Below the pieces are notes generated by a model. The model was not told the origin of the DNA. It was given only the letters and a program-made list of their open reading frames with translations, and searched no databases. Below, piece by piece: positions 33,913 to 42,013 of a stretch of DNA of 64,000 bases (position 1 is its first letter; each line of letters begins with the position of its first letter). The DNA lies in NCBI GenBank assembly GCA_035476635.1, contig DATILI010000035.1, positions 15,292 to 79,291 of the forward strand, written 5' to 3'. Origin of the DNA: DATILI01 sp035476635. Lineage in GTDB: Bacteria > Pseudomonadota > Gammaproteobacteria > Burkholderiales > Burkholderiaceae_C. A program made the position numbers and the translations under genes.

Positions 33913-34991
33913 TTCGCCAACTCCTCGCATGCGGCCACCACCTCAGTGGTGGCACCGATTTTTTGCATTGCCTTGGCCCGCTGTGCGCAGGCCAGGAGCG
34001 CCGGGCGCTCCATCCTTTGCAGCATCTGCGCCAGGTGCTGCGGCGTCAGTTCGCCCTGGGGCAGCAGCCAGCCGGCATTGGCGTTGACCAGGAATTTCGC
34101 GTTCGTCGTCTGGTGGTCGTCCACCGCCGCGGGGAACGGCACGAAGATCGCGGCCGCGCCGACGGCGGCGATCTCGGTCACCGTGCTCGCACCGGCGCGG
34201 CAGACGATCACGTCGGCCTCGGCGAAGGCCTGGGCGGTGTCCTCGATGAACGGTGTGAGTTCAGCCAGCACACCGGCAGCCGTGTAGTTGGCGCGCAGCG
34301 CATCGATCTGTTTTGCGCCACTTTGGTGAAGCACCTTCGGCCGCTGCCCGGAAGGGATCAAGGCCAACGCCTTGGGCACCACCTCGTTGAGCGCCTGCGC
34401 GCCCAGGCTGCCGCCGACCACCAGCAGCTTCAAGGGGCCGCTGCGCCCGGCAAAGCGGCTTTGCGGATCGAGCTGCTGCAAGAATGCCGCGCGCAAGGGG
34501 TTGCCGACCCAGCGGGCCTTTTTCAGCGCATCGGGAAAGGCGCTGAAGATGCGGTCTGCGATGCCGGCGAGCACGCGGTTGGCCATGCCGGCAACCGAGT
34601 TCTGCTCGTGCAGCACCAAGGGCTTGCCGAGCAGCACACCCATCATGCCGCCGGGAAAGCTCACGTAGCCGCCCAGGCCCACCACCACGTCGGGCTTGAC
34701 CCGCCGCACCGTTTGCAGGCTTTGCCAGAAGGCCTTGAGCAGGCGCAGGGGCAGCAGGGCCAGGGTCACCGGCCCCTTGCCGCGCACGCCGGCAAAGTCG
34801 ATCGCTTCGAAGGCAAAGCCGCGCGGCGGGACCAACTGGCTTTCCATGCTCGGGTTGGCCGGCGTGCCGCGCCCGCCGAGCCAGTGCACACGCCAGCCGC
34901 GCTCGCGCAGCGCCTGGGCGACCGCGAGGCCCGGGAAGATATGGCCGCCCGTGCCACCGGCCATGATGAGGGCGCAGCGCTGTTGTGTCAT
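33909..34991 (-). CDS. murG: Lipid II synthase MurG
   Basis: A 360-residue peripheral membrane glycosyltransferase that adds GlcNAc to lipid I. It has the GGTGGHIFPGLAVAQAL motif at residues about 12-28, HEQNSVAGMANR, and the C-terminal donor motif VVGGSLGAQALNEVVP with CRAGASTVTEIAAVG. It overlaps ftsW by 4 bases and murC by 4 bases. The length is typical. Confidence 0.98.
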   Translation of the reverse strand: MTQQRCALIMAGGTGGHIFPGLAVAQALRERGWRVHWLGGRGTPANPSMESQLVPPRGFAFEAIDFAGVRGKGPVTLALLPLRLLKAFWQSLQTVRRVKPDVVVGLGGYVSFPGGMMGVLLGKPLVLHEQNSVAGMANRVLAGIADRIFSAFPDALKKARWVGNPLRAAFLQQLDPQSRFAGRSGPLKLLVVGGSLGAQALNEVVPKALALIPSGQRPKVLHQSGAKQIDALRANYTAAGVLAELTPFIEDTAQAFAEADVIVCRAGASTVTEIAAVGAAAIFVPFPAAVDDHQTTNAKFLVNANAGWLLPQGELTPQHLAQMLQRMERPALLACAQRAKAMQKIGATTEVVAACEELAK

Positions 34992-36235
34992 GCGCGTCCT
35001 CCCCGCATCAAGGTCTTGCTCTCGAAGTCAATCCGCAACACCACGGCAATCGCCACGAGATTCATCAGGATGGCCGAACCGCCGTAACTCATCAGCGGCA
35101 AGGTCAGGCCCTTGGTCGGCAGCGCACCCAGGTTCACGCCCATGTTGATGAAGGCCTGAAATCCCATCCAGATGCCGACGCCCTGCGCCACCAGGCCGGC
35201 GAAGACGCGGTCCAGGGCGATCGCCTGGCGCCCGATGTGCATGATGCGGCGCGTCATCCAGAGGAACAGGCCGATCACGCAAACCACGCCGACCAAGCCA
35301 AACTCCTCGCCGATCACGGCCAGCAGAAAATCGGTATGGGCCTCTGGCAGCCAGTGCAGTTTTTCGACGCTTCCACCCAGGCCCACGCCAAAGATCTCGC
35401 CACGGCCGATGGCGATCAGCGAATGCGAAAGCTGGTAGCCCTTGCCCAGGGCGTGCTTTTCGCTCCAGGGGTCGAGATAGGCAAAGATGCGTTCGCGCCG
35501 CCAGTCGCTCAGGGCGATCATCAGGCCGAATGCGACCACGATCACGGCGGCGATCAGGAAGAACATGCGGGCGTTGACACCACCCAGGAACAGGATGCCC
35601 ATGGCGATCACCGCGATCACCATGAAGGCGCCCATGTCCGGTTCGGCCAGCAGCAGCAGGCCAACCACGGCGACCGCCACCGCCATCGGCAGCACGGCGC
35701 GAAAGAAGCGCTCTTTCACGTCCATCTTGCGCACCATGTAGTCGGCCGCATACAGCAGCACCGCGAACTTGGCGAGCTCGGACGGCTGGAACCCCATGAA
35801 ACCCAGCGAGATCCAGCGCCGCGCACCGTTGACCATCGTGCCCACATGCGGAATGAGCACCGCGATCAGCAGGACCAGCGAGGCCACGAACAGCCAAGGC
35901 GCGGCCTTTTCCCAGGTCGCGATCGGCACCTGGAAGGCGAGCAGCGCAACCACGAATGCAAGCACCAGCGAGATCACATGCCGCGTGAGGAAGTAAGTAT
36001 GCGAATAGCGGGCGAAGCGCGGGTTGTCAGGCATCGCGATGGAGGCCGAGTAGACCATCACCAGGCCGAAGGCCAGCAGGGCCACCGTCACCCAGAGCAG
36101 GGGCTGGTCGAAACCCAGTGCGCGAACCGGGGTGGAAGTCGTGCGCCCATAGCCGCCGCTGCTGCCCGTCCCCAGGCGCACAGGCAAGGCGTCCGCCGCT
36201 GCTTGCGGCAAGCTGCGAAGCCAGGCGGGCATCAT
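34988..36235 (-). CDS. ftsW: Cell division SEDS glycosyltransferase FtsW
   Basis: A 415-residue polytopic membrane protein that polymerises septal peptidoglycan with FtsI. Motifs are GARRWISLGFMGFQPSELAKFAV, LAEPDMGAFMVIAVIAM and LPLMSYGGSAILMNLVAIAV. The second SEDS gene (rodA) is at 10.4-11.6 kb. A polar N-terminal tail of about 45 residues with SSGGYGRTTSTPVR precedes the first helix, so the start might be somewhat later. It overlaps murD by 4 bases. Confidence 0.97.
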   Translation of the reverse strand: MMPAWLRSLPQAAADALPVRLGTGSSGGYGRTTSTPVRALGFDQPLLWVTVALLAFGLVMVYSASIAMPDNPRFARYSHTYFLTRHVISLVLAFVVALLAFQVPIATWEKAAPWLFVASLVLLIAVLIPHVGTMVNGARRWISLGFMGFQPSELAKFAVLLYAADYMVRKMDVKERFFRAVLPMAVAVAVVGLLLLAEPDMGAFMVIAVIAMGILFLGGVNARMFFLIAAVIVVAFGLMIALSDWRRERIFAYLDPWSEKHALGKGYQLSHSLIAIGRGEIFGVGLGGSVEKLHWLPEAHTDFLLAVIGEEFGLVGVVCVIGLFLWMTRRIMHIGRQAIALDRVFAGLVAQGVGIWMGFQAFINMGVNLGALPTKGLTLPLMSYGGSAILMNLVAIAVVLRIDFESKTLMRGGRA

Positions 36236-37923
36236 GCCCCGCCCTCCAACTCGATGCCGGCCTGCTCGGCCAGCGCGGCGACGGCTTCGCGGAACACCTG
36301 GGCACGGTGGCCATAGTTCTCGAACATGTCGAAGCTGGCGCAGGCGGGCGACATGAGCACTGCATCGCCCGCGTGCGCACGCTCGGCGGCCAGGGCAACG
36401 GCCTCCTGCATGGAGCTTGCGTCCTGCAGCGGCACACCGGTTGATTCGAGCAGGGCCCGGATTTGCGGGGCGTCACGGCCGATCAGCACCACGGCGCGCA
36501 CGAAGCGCGCGACCGGCGGTGCCAGCGGCGCAAAGTCCTGGCCCTTGCCGTCACCGCCCAGGATCACCACCAGCTTGCGGTCAGCGCCCAGGCCGTGCAG
36601 CGCGGCGACAGTTGCGCCGACGTTGGTGCCTTTGCTGTCGTCGAAGTATTCGACGTCGTTGATGATGCCCACCGGGTCCACGCGATGCGGTTCGCCGCGG
36701 TATTCACGCAAGCCATAGAGCATGGGGCCCAGCGGGCAGCCTGCCGCCAGAGCCAAGGCGAGTGCGGCCAGCGCGTTGACCGAGTTGTGCCGGCCACGGA
36801 TGCGCAATGCGTCGCACGGCATCAGGCGCTGGATATGCAGCTCTTCTTCCTCGTCAAAATTGTGGGCCCCCACGCTTGCCACTTCGTGTGCTGCGCTGCC
36901 CCCCGAGGGGGCTGCCGCAGCTTGGGACGGCCCGGCGCTGCGGCGGCGGCGCTTGCGGGTTTCGTCCGCCTCCAGCGCGCGCACCAGCCAGGCCATGCCG
37001 TTGACGACCTCGACACCAAAGTCACCGGGGCGCTGCGGCATGTCGCCGCCGAATGTCACATGCTCGCGCAGTTGCGGCTTTTGCAGCTTGACGCGCAGAG
37101 GTTCCGGAGGACGTGAGGCCCCCACGCTCGTCACTGCGTGTACTTCGCTGCCCCCCGAGGGGGCCGCTGCCGCCTTCGGGCGGCCGGGCGGCGGCAGCAT
37201 CGCCATCACCAGCGGGTCTTCGCGGTTGAGCAGCATCAGGGTCTTCGCGCCGAAGATGCGCGCCTTGGCCGCGGCGTAGGCGCGCATGTCGCCATGCCAG
37301 TCCAGGTGGTCTTGCGTCACGTTGAGCACGGCCGCGGCCGTTGGCTCGAAGGCCGCGACGCCCTCCAGCTGGAAGCTGGATAACTCAAGCACCCAGACCT
37401 CGGGCAAGGTATTCGCGTCGACCCGCTCGGCCAGGGTGTCCAGCAGGGACGGCCCGATGTTGCCGGCAACCGCCACGGATTTTCCGGCGCGCTCCACCAG
37501 TTGTCCGGCAAGCGCGGTGACCGTGGTCTTGCCGTTGGTGCCGGTCACGGCCAGCACGGCGGGCGTGTAGCCTTGGCTTTCCTTCAAATCGGCCAGGCCT
37601 TGCGCGAACAGGTCCAGCTCGCCGCCGGTCCACAGGCCGATACTCCTGGCCATGTCGATCACAGGCGAGAACAGCGCCGGTGCCAAGCCGGGTGAGCGAA
37701 ACACGGCACGTACGGGCGTGCCCTCGACCAGTGCCGCATCCAGCGGCCCGCTGATGAATTGGGCATCGGGCAACTGCTCAAGCAAGGCGGCCAATTGCGG
37801 TGGCGCCTCGCGCGTATCCGCCACGCGCACGTTGGCGCCGCATCGCGCACACCAGCGCGCCATCGCCAGGCCGGACACGCCCAGGCCCAGGATGAGAACA
37901 GTTTGGTCTTGAAGCTGGTTCAC
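36232..37923 (-). CDS. murD: UDP-MurNAc-L-Ala--D-Glu ligase MurD with two repeat-derived inserts
   Basis: A 563-residue ligase that adds D-Glu to UDP-MurNAc-L-Ala. It has the N-terminal loop LILGLGVSGLAMARWC, the ATP loop VTGTNGKTTVTALAG (near residue 128) and the DDSKGTNVGATVAAL motif in the C-terminal domain. E. coli MurD has 438 residues and betaproteobacterial forms are longer. Here two extra stretches stand out: residues about 244-269 (AAAAPSGGSEVHAVTSVGAS) and about 326-354 (AAAAPSGGSAAHEVASVGAH). Both are translations of the same DNA repeat in the same frame. They lie outside the catalytic motifs, so the enzyme should remain active. Removing them gives about 509 residues. Confidence 0.96.
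   Translation of the reverse strand: MNQLQDQTVLILGLGVSGLAMARWCARCGANVRVADTREAPPQLAALLEQLPDAQFISGPLDAALVEGTPVRAVFRSPGLAPALFSPVIDMARSIGLWTGGELDLFAQGLADLKESQGYTPAVLAVTGTNGKTTVTALAGQLVERAGKSVAVAGNIGPSLLDTLAERVDANTLPEVWVLELSSFQLEGVAAFEPTAAAVLNVTQDHLDWHGDMRAYAAAKARIFGAKTLMLLNREDPLVMAMLPPPGRPKAAAAPSGGSEVHAVTSVGASRPPEPLRVKLQKPQLREHVTFGGDMPQRPGDFGVEVVNGMAWLVRALEADETRKRRRRSAGPSQAAAAPSGGSAAHEVASVGAHNFDEEEELHIQRLMPCDALRIRGRHNSVNALAALALALAAGCPLGPMLYGLREYRGEPHRVDPVGIINDVEYFDDSKGTNVGATVAALHGLGADRKLVVILGGDGKGQDFAPLAPPVARFVRAVVLIGRDAPQIRALLESTGVPLQDASSMQEAVALAAERAHAGDAVLMSPACASFDMFENYGHRAQVFREAVAALAEQAGIELEGGA
36864..36947. repeat. Palindromic repeat element, second in-frame copy in murD
   Basis: About 84 bases: GGGCCCCCACGCTTGCCAC, then GCGCTGCCCCCCGAGGGGGC, then CGGCCCGGCG. 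The core GCCCC-CCGA-GGGGC forms a hairpin. On the coding strand it reads QAAAAPSGGSAAHEVASVGA. Alignment with the other two copies is clear by eye; the ends are approximate. Confidence 0.8.
37117..37194. repeat. Palindromic repeat element, first in-frame copy in murD
   Basis: About 78 bases: GGCCCCCACGCTCGTCACTG, then CGCTGCCCCCCGAGGGGGCC, then GGGCGGCCGGGCGG. It reads PPPGRPKAAAAPSGGSEVHA and onwards in MurD. It matches the copy at 36864-36947 and, in reverse complement, the intergenic copy at 11619-11696. Its length is a multiple of three. Confidence 0.8.
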
Positions 37924-37927
37924 ACTT

Positions 37928-39106
37928 TCACCTGAGCTTCAAGGTCGAGAGGCCCACCAGGCACAGCAGCATGGTGATGATCCAGAAGCGCACGACGACC
38001 TGCGTTTCCTTCCAGCCGGTTTTCTCGAAGTGGTGGTGCAGCGGCGCCATCTTGAGAAAGCGCCGGCCCTCGCCGTATTTTTTCTTGGTGTACTTGAACC
38101 AGACGACCTGGATCATCACCGAGAGCGCCTCCACCACGAAGATGCCGCCCATGATGGCCAGCACGATTTCCTGGCGCACGATGACGGCGATGGTTCCCAG
38201 GGCGCCGCCCAGCGCCAGCGCGCCAACGTCACCCATGAACACCTGGGCCGGATGGGTGTTGAACCAGAGGAAGGCCAGGCCGGCACCGGCCATGGCCGCG
38301 CAGAAGATCAGCAGTTCGCCCGAGCCTGGGATATGGGGAAAGAACAGGTATTTCGAATACACCGAGCTGCCGGTCACGTAGGCAAACACGCCGAGTGCCG
38401 AGCCGACCATGACCACCGGCATGATGGCGAGGCCATCCAGGCCATCGGTCAGGTTCACAGCGTTGCTTGAACCCACGATGACGAGATAGGTCAGGATCAC
38501 AAAACCGAACACGCCCAGCGGGTAGCTGATTTCCTTGAAGAACGGCAGCAGCAGCCCGGCCTTGGGCGGCAGGTTGACGTCGAAGCCCGATTGCACCCAT
38601 TTGAAGAACAGTTCGATCACGCGCAGGTTGGAGCTTTCGGAAATGCTGAACACGAGATACAGCGCTGCCAGCAGGCCAATCACCGATTGCCAGAAATACT
38701 TTTCGCGCGAACGCATGCCTTCGGGATCCTTGTGCACGACCTTGCGCCAGTCGTCGACCCAGCCGATCGCGCCGAAGCCCAGGGTCACCAGCAGCACGAT
38801 CCAGACAAAGCGATTGGACAAGTCGAACCACAGCAAGGTGGAGACGGCGATGGACAGCAGGATCAGCACGCCGCCCATGGTTGGCGTGCCACGCTTGGCC
38901 AGATGCGACTCCATGCCGTAGCCGCGAATGGGCTGGCCGATCTTGAGGGCAGCCAGGCGGCTGATGACCCAGGGGCCCGCCAGCAGGCCGATCAGCAGCG
39001 AGGTCAGCGCCGCCATCACGGCACGAAACGTGAGGTACTGGAACACCCGGAAAAAACCAAACTCGGGTGACAGTGCTTGCAGCCATTGGGCCAGGCTAAG
39101 CAGCAT
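37928..39106 (-). CDS. mraY: Phospho-MurNAc-pentapeptide transferase MraY
   Basis: A 392-residue polytopic membrane enzyme that makes lipid I from UDP-MurNAc-pentapeptide and undecaprenyl phosphate. The aspartate-rich motif GWVDDWRKVVHKD and the motif NLTDGLDGLAIMP carry the catalytic aspartates, and the C-terminal part has APLHHHFEKTGWKE. The ATG at 39106 overlaps the murF end by 11 bases and has AGGAG upstream. A longer frame inside murF is rejected. Confidence 0.98.
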   Translation of the reverse strand: MLLSLAQWLQALSPEFGFFRVFQYLTFRAVMAALTSLLIGLLAGPWVISRLAALKIGQPIRGYGMESHLAKRGTPTMGGVLILLSIAVSTLLWFDLSNRFVWIVLLVTLGFGAIGWVDDWRKVVHKDPEGMRSREKYFWQSVIGLLAALYLVFSISESSNLRVIELFFKWVQSGFDVNLPPKAGLLLPFFKEISYPLGVFGFVILTYLVIVGSSNAVNLTDGLDGLAIMPVVMVGSALGVFAYVTGSSVYSKYLFFPHIPGSGELLIFCAAMAGAGLAFLWFNTHPAQVFMGDVGALALGGALGTIAVIVRQEIVLAIMGGIFVVEALSVMIQVVWFKYTKKKYGEGRRFLKMAPLHHHFEKTGWKETQVVVRFWIITMLLCLVGLSTLKLR

Positions 39107-40514
39107 GAACGGACTCCTCTGGCGGGGCGGCCTGGGCAACGATCGCCTCGACCACCCGCTCCATCTTCATGAACCGCGATCCCTTGACCAGTACGCTGGC
39201 TGAAGCGGAAAGCGCATCGAGCACGGCCGCGTTGAGCGCGCCGATGTCGTCAAAATGCCGGCCGGCACCAAAGCTGGCGACGGCCTGCACGGATTGCTCG
39301 CCCAGGGCAAACAGCGAATCGATGCCGCGCTCGCGCGCATAGGCGCCCGCTTCGGCGTGGAATTGCGGGCCCTGGTCTCCCACCTCGCCCATGTCGCCGA
39401 GCACCAGCAGGCGCGGCGCCGGCAGCTCGGCCAGGACGTCGATGGCAGCGTTGACCGAGTCCGGGTTGGCGTTGTAGCTGTCGTCGATCAGTGTGAGGGG
39501 CTTGCCCTTGCAACTGATGGCGACGGCGCGGGAGCGCCCCTTGACCGGCTGGAAGGCTTCAAGCCCCTGTGCAATCGCCTGCAGCGGCACGCCGGCCGCG
39601 TGCGCGCTGGCCACGGCAGCCAGCGAGTTGCGCACATTGTGGCGGCCGGCGATATGGAGTCGGTAGCTCAAAGCTCCGGCAGGCGTTTGCGCACTTACCC
39701 GCCAATGCCCCTGCGCCCATTCAGACCCGGCCAAAAGGATGTCGGCACCCGTGTCCGCACGGGTGCCGAAAGTCACGCGGGCCCGCGAGCCCGCAAGCGC
39801 CGCCCACAGCGGCGTGTATTCGTCGTCGGACGGAAAGACCGCCACGCCGCTGGCTGGCAGCGCTGCAATGACGGCTCCGTTTTCCTCGGCCACGGCACGC
39901 ACGGTGGCCATGAACTCCAGGTGTTCGCGTTGCGCGTTGTTCACCAGGGCCACCGCCGGCCTGGCCAATTGCGCCAGGTAGGCGATTTCGCCGGGGTGGT
40001 TCATGCCCAGTTCGATCACGCCGATGCGGTGCTCCGCGCGCAGGCGCAACAACGTCAGCGGCAGGCCGATGTCGTTGTTGAAGTTGCCTTGCGTGGCCAG
40101 CGCCGCGCCGGGCTCGAAAATCTTGAGGATGGCGGCCACCATCTGCGTGACGGTGGTCTTGCCGTTGCTGCCGGTGACTGCTATCAAGGGCAGGCTGAAC
40201 TGGTCGCGCCAGCCCGCAGCCAATGCGCCCAGCGCCGCCTTGCTGTCGGCCACCTCGATGCCGGGCAGGCCTGCGGCCGCCAGGCCGTGGTGCGCGAGGG
40301 CGCCCACGGCGCCCTTGGCCTTGGCTTCGGCCAGGAAGTCGTTGGCATCGAAGCGCTCGCCCTGGAGCGCGACGAACAGGTCACCCGCCTGCACGCTGCG
40401 CGTATCTGTGTGCACGCGGCGCACGGCCTGTGCGCCGTCGCCCACCAGCCGGCCACCGGGCAGCCAGCGCAGGGCCTCGGCCAAGGTCATCATGTTGTTG
40501 GCGGGAGCGCTCAT
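39096..40514 (-). CDS. murF: UDP-MurNAc-tripeptide--D-Ala-D-Ala ligase MurF
   Basis: A 472-residue ligase that adds the D-Ala-D-Ala dipeptide made by Ddl. It has the ATP loop VTGSNGKTTVTQMVAAIL near residue 115, GMNHPGEIAYLAQLARP, and DDSYNANPDSVNAAIDVL near residue 340. The start at 40514 (MSAPANN) shares one base with the murE stop (TGATG). Its end overlaps the mraY start by 11 bases. Confidence 0.97.
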   Translation of the reverse strand: MSAPANNMMTLAEALRWLPGGRLVGDGAQAVRRVHTDTRSVQAGDLFVALQGERFDANDFLAEAKAKGAVGALAHHGLAAAGLPGIEVADSKAALGALAAGWRDQFSLPLIAVTGSNGKTTVTQMVAAILKIFEPGAALATQGNFNNDIGLPLTLLRLRAEHRIGVIELGMNHPGEIAYLAQLARPAVALVNNAQREHLEFMATVRAVAEENGAVIAALPASGVAVFPSDDEYTPLWAALAGSRARVTFGTRADTGADILLAGSEWAQGHWRVSAQTPAGALSYRLHIAGRHNVRNSLAAVASAHAAGVPLQAIAQGLEAFQPVKGRSRAVAISCKGKPLTLIDDSYNANPDSVNAAIDVLAELPAPRLLVLGDMGEVGDQGPQFHAEAGAYARERGIDSLFALGEQSVQAVASFGAGRHFDDIGALNAAVLDALSASASVLVKGSRFMKMERVVEAIVAQAAPPEESVHAA

Positions 40515-42013
40515 CAGATGCCCCCTCCCGCACAAGCCGGGTTGGCGCGGCGCCCCAATGCGAGTTGCGCGTGCGCCTTGTCAGAGAACGGCGTCTTCAG
40601 ACCGGCCACCTCCTGGTAGGTCTCATGGCCCTTGCCCGCAATCAGCACGACGTCCTCCGGCAGCGCTTGCGCCACGGTCTGGCTGATGGCCAGGGCACGG
40701 TCCGATTGCACCTGCACCGCCTGGTCGTGGCTCAGCCCGAGCAGGATCTGGCTGATGATGGCTTCGGGTTTTTCGCTGCGCGGGTTGTCGCTGGTGACGA
40801 CGACGTTGTCGGCATTTTTCTCGGCCATGGCCGCCATGAGCGGACGCTTGGCCGGGTCGCGGTCGCCACCGCAGCCGAACACGCACCACAGCGCACCGCC
40901 GCGTTGCTGGGCCAGCGGGCGCAGCGCCGTCAGCGCCTTGTCCAGCGCATCGGGGGTGTGCGCGTAGTCGATGGCCACCAACGGCTGCCCGGCTTCGCTC
41001 AGGCACTCCATGCGGCCCGGCACCGGCAGCAAGCCAGCGCAGGCCTGCACGGCGTCCGCCAGATCGACACCCAGCGCGCGCATGGCGCCGATCACGCCCA
41101 GCAGGTTGGACACGTTGTACTGGCCGATCAGGGAGGTGTGGAGTTCATGCCGCACGTTGCCCTCGGTCACGGCAAAGCACAGGCCTTGCGAGTCATAGCC
41201 GACGTCATGCGCCTGCAGCCGCGCGCCCTGCGCGTACGAAATCGTCCAGACGTCGATCGCCGTTCCGGCTAGCAGGTCCAGCAGCGCCACACCCTGCACA
41301 TCGTCGATGTTGATGATCGCCGCCTGCTGCCCGGGCCAGCGGAACAGCTCGGTCTTGGCGGCCCAGTAGGCTTCCATCGAACCGTGGTAGTCCAGATGGT
41401 CCTGCGTGAAATTGGTGAAGATGCCGACGCGAATGCGCGTGCCGTCCAGCCGGCGCTCGGCCAGGCCGATGGATGAAGCCTCGATCGCGCAAGCGGCCAG
41501 GCCATCGTTGGCAAACTGCCGGAAATGTTTCTGCAGGGTGACCGGGTCGGGCGTGGTGAGGCCGGTCGAGACCAGCTGTGGAGGACGGCCGATGCCGAGG
41601 GTACCAACCACCCCGCAGGGAATGGCCTGCCGGAGGTTGGACAAGGCCTGCGCCAACCACCAGGCGGTGGAGGTTTTTCCATTGGTGCCGGTCACGGCCA
41701 ACACATCGAGCTGCGCGGTGGGCTGGTCGTGCCAGGCCGCGGCGATGGGTCCGGTGGCCGCTTTCAGGTGCTCGTAGCTGGCAATCGCGTCGCCCTCGAA
41801 GCCGTAGCGCTCCACGCCTTCGCGCTCGACGATGCAGGCGGTCGCGCCTTGATGCAGCGCCGCCGCCACATGCTGGCGGCCGTCGGTCACCGCACCAGGC
41901 CAGGCGATGAAGCCGTCGCCCGGTCCGACGCGGCGGCTGTCCACATGCAGCGTGCCGGTGACTCGCGCGCGCAGCCACTGCACCGCTTGCTCGGGGCTCA
42001 GGAGTGCGTGCAT
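40514..42013 (-). CDS. murE: UDP-MurNAc-dipeptide--meso-diaminopimelate ligase MurE
   Basis: A 499-residue ligase that adds the third residue of the stem peptide. It has the ATP loop VTGTNGKTSTAWWLAQAL near residue 115 and the carbamylated-lysine region. The motif SDNPRSEKPE holds the DNPR signature of the meso-diaminopimelate-specific enzymes, as opposed to the lysine-adding form. This agrees with dapF in the same window and with a Gram-negative wall. It shares a single base with ftsI and with murF. Confidence 0.97.
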   Translation of the reverse strand: MHALLSPEQAVQWLRARVTGTLHVDSRRVGPGDGFIAWPGAVTDGRQHVAAALHQGATACIVEREGVERYGFEGDAIASYEHLKAATGPIAAAWHDQPTAQLDVLAVTGTNGKTSTAWWLAQALSNLRQAIPCGVVGTLGIGRPPQLVSTGLTTPDPVTLQKHFRQFANDGLAACAIEASSIGLAERRLDGTRIRVGIFTNFTQDHLDYHGSMEAYWAAKTELFRWPGQQAAIINIDDVQGVALLDLLAGTAIDVWTISYAQGARLQAHDVGYDSQGLCFAVTEGNVRHELHTSLIGQYNVSNLLGVIGAMRALGVDLADAVQACAGLLPVPGRMECLSEAGQPLVAIDYAHTPDALDKALTALRPLAQQRGGALWCVFGCGGDRDPAKRPLMAAMAEKNADNVVVTSDNPRSEKPEAIISQILLGLSHDQAVQVQSDRALAISQTVAQALPEDVVLIAGKGHETYQEVAGLKTPFSDKAHAQLALGRRANPACAGGGI

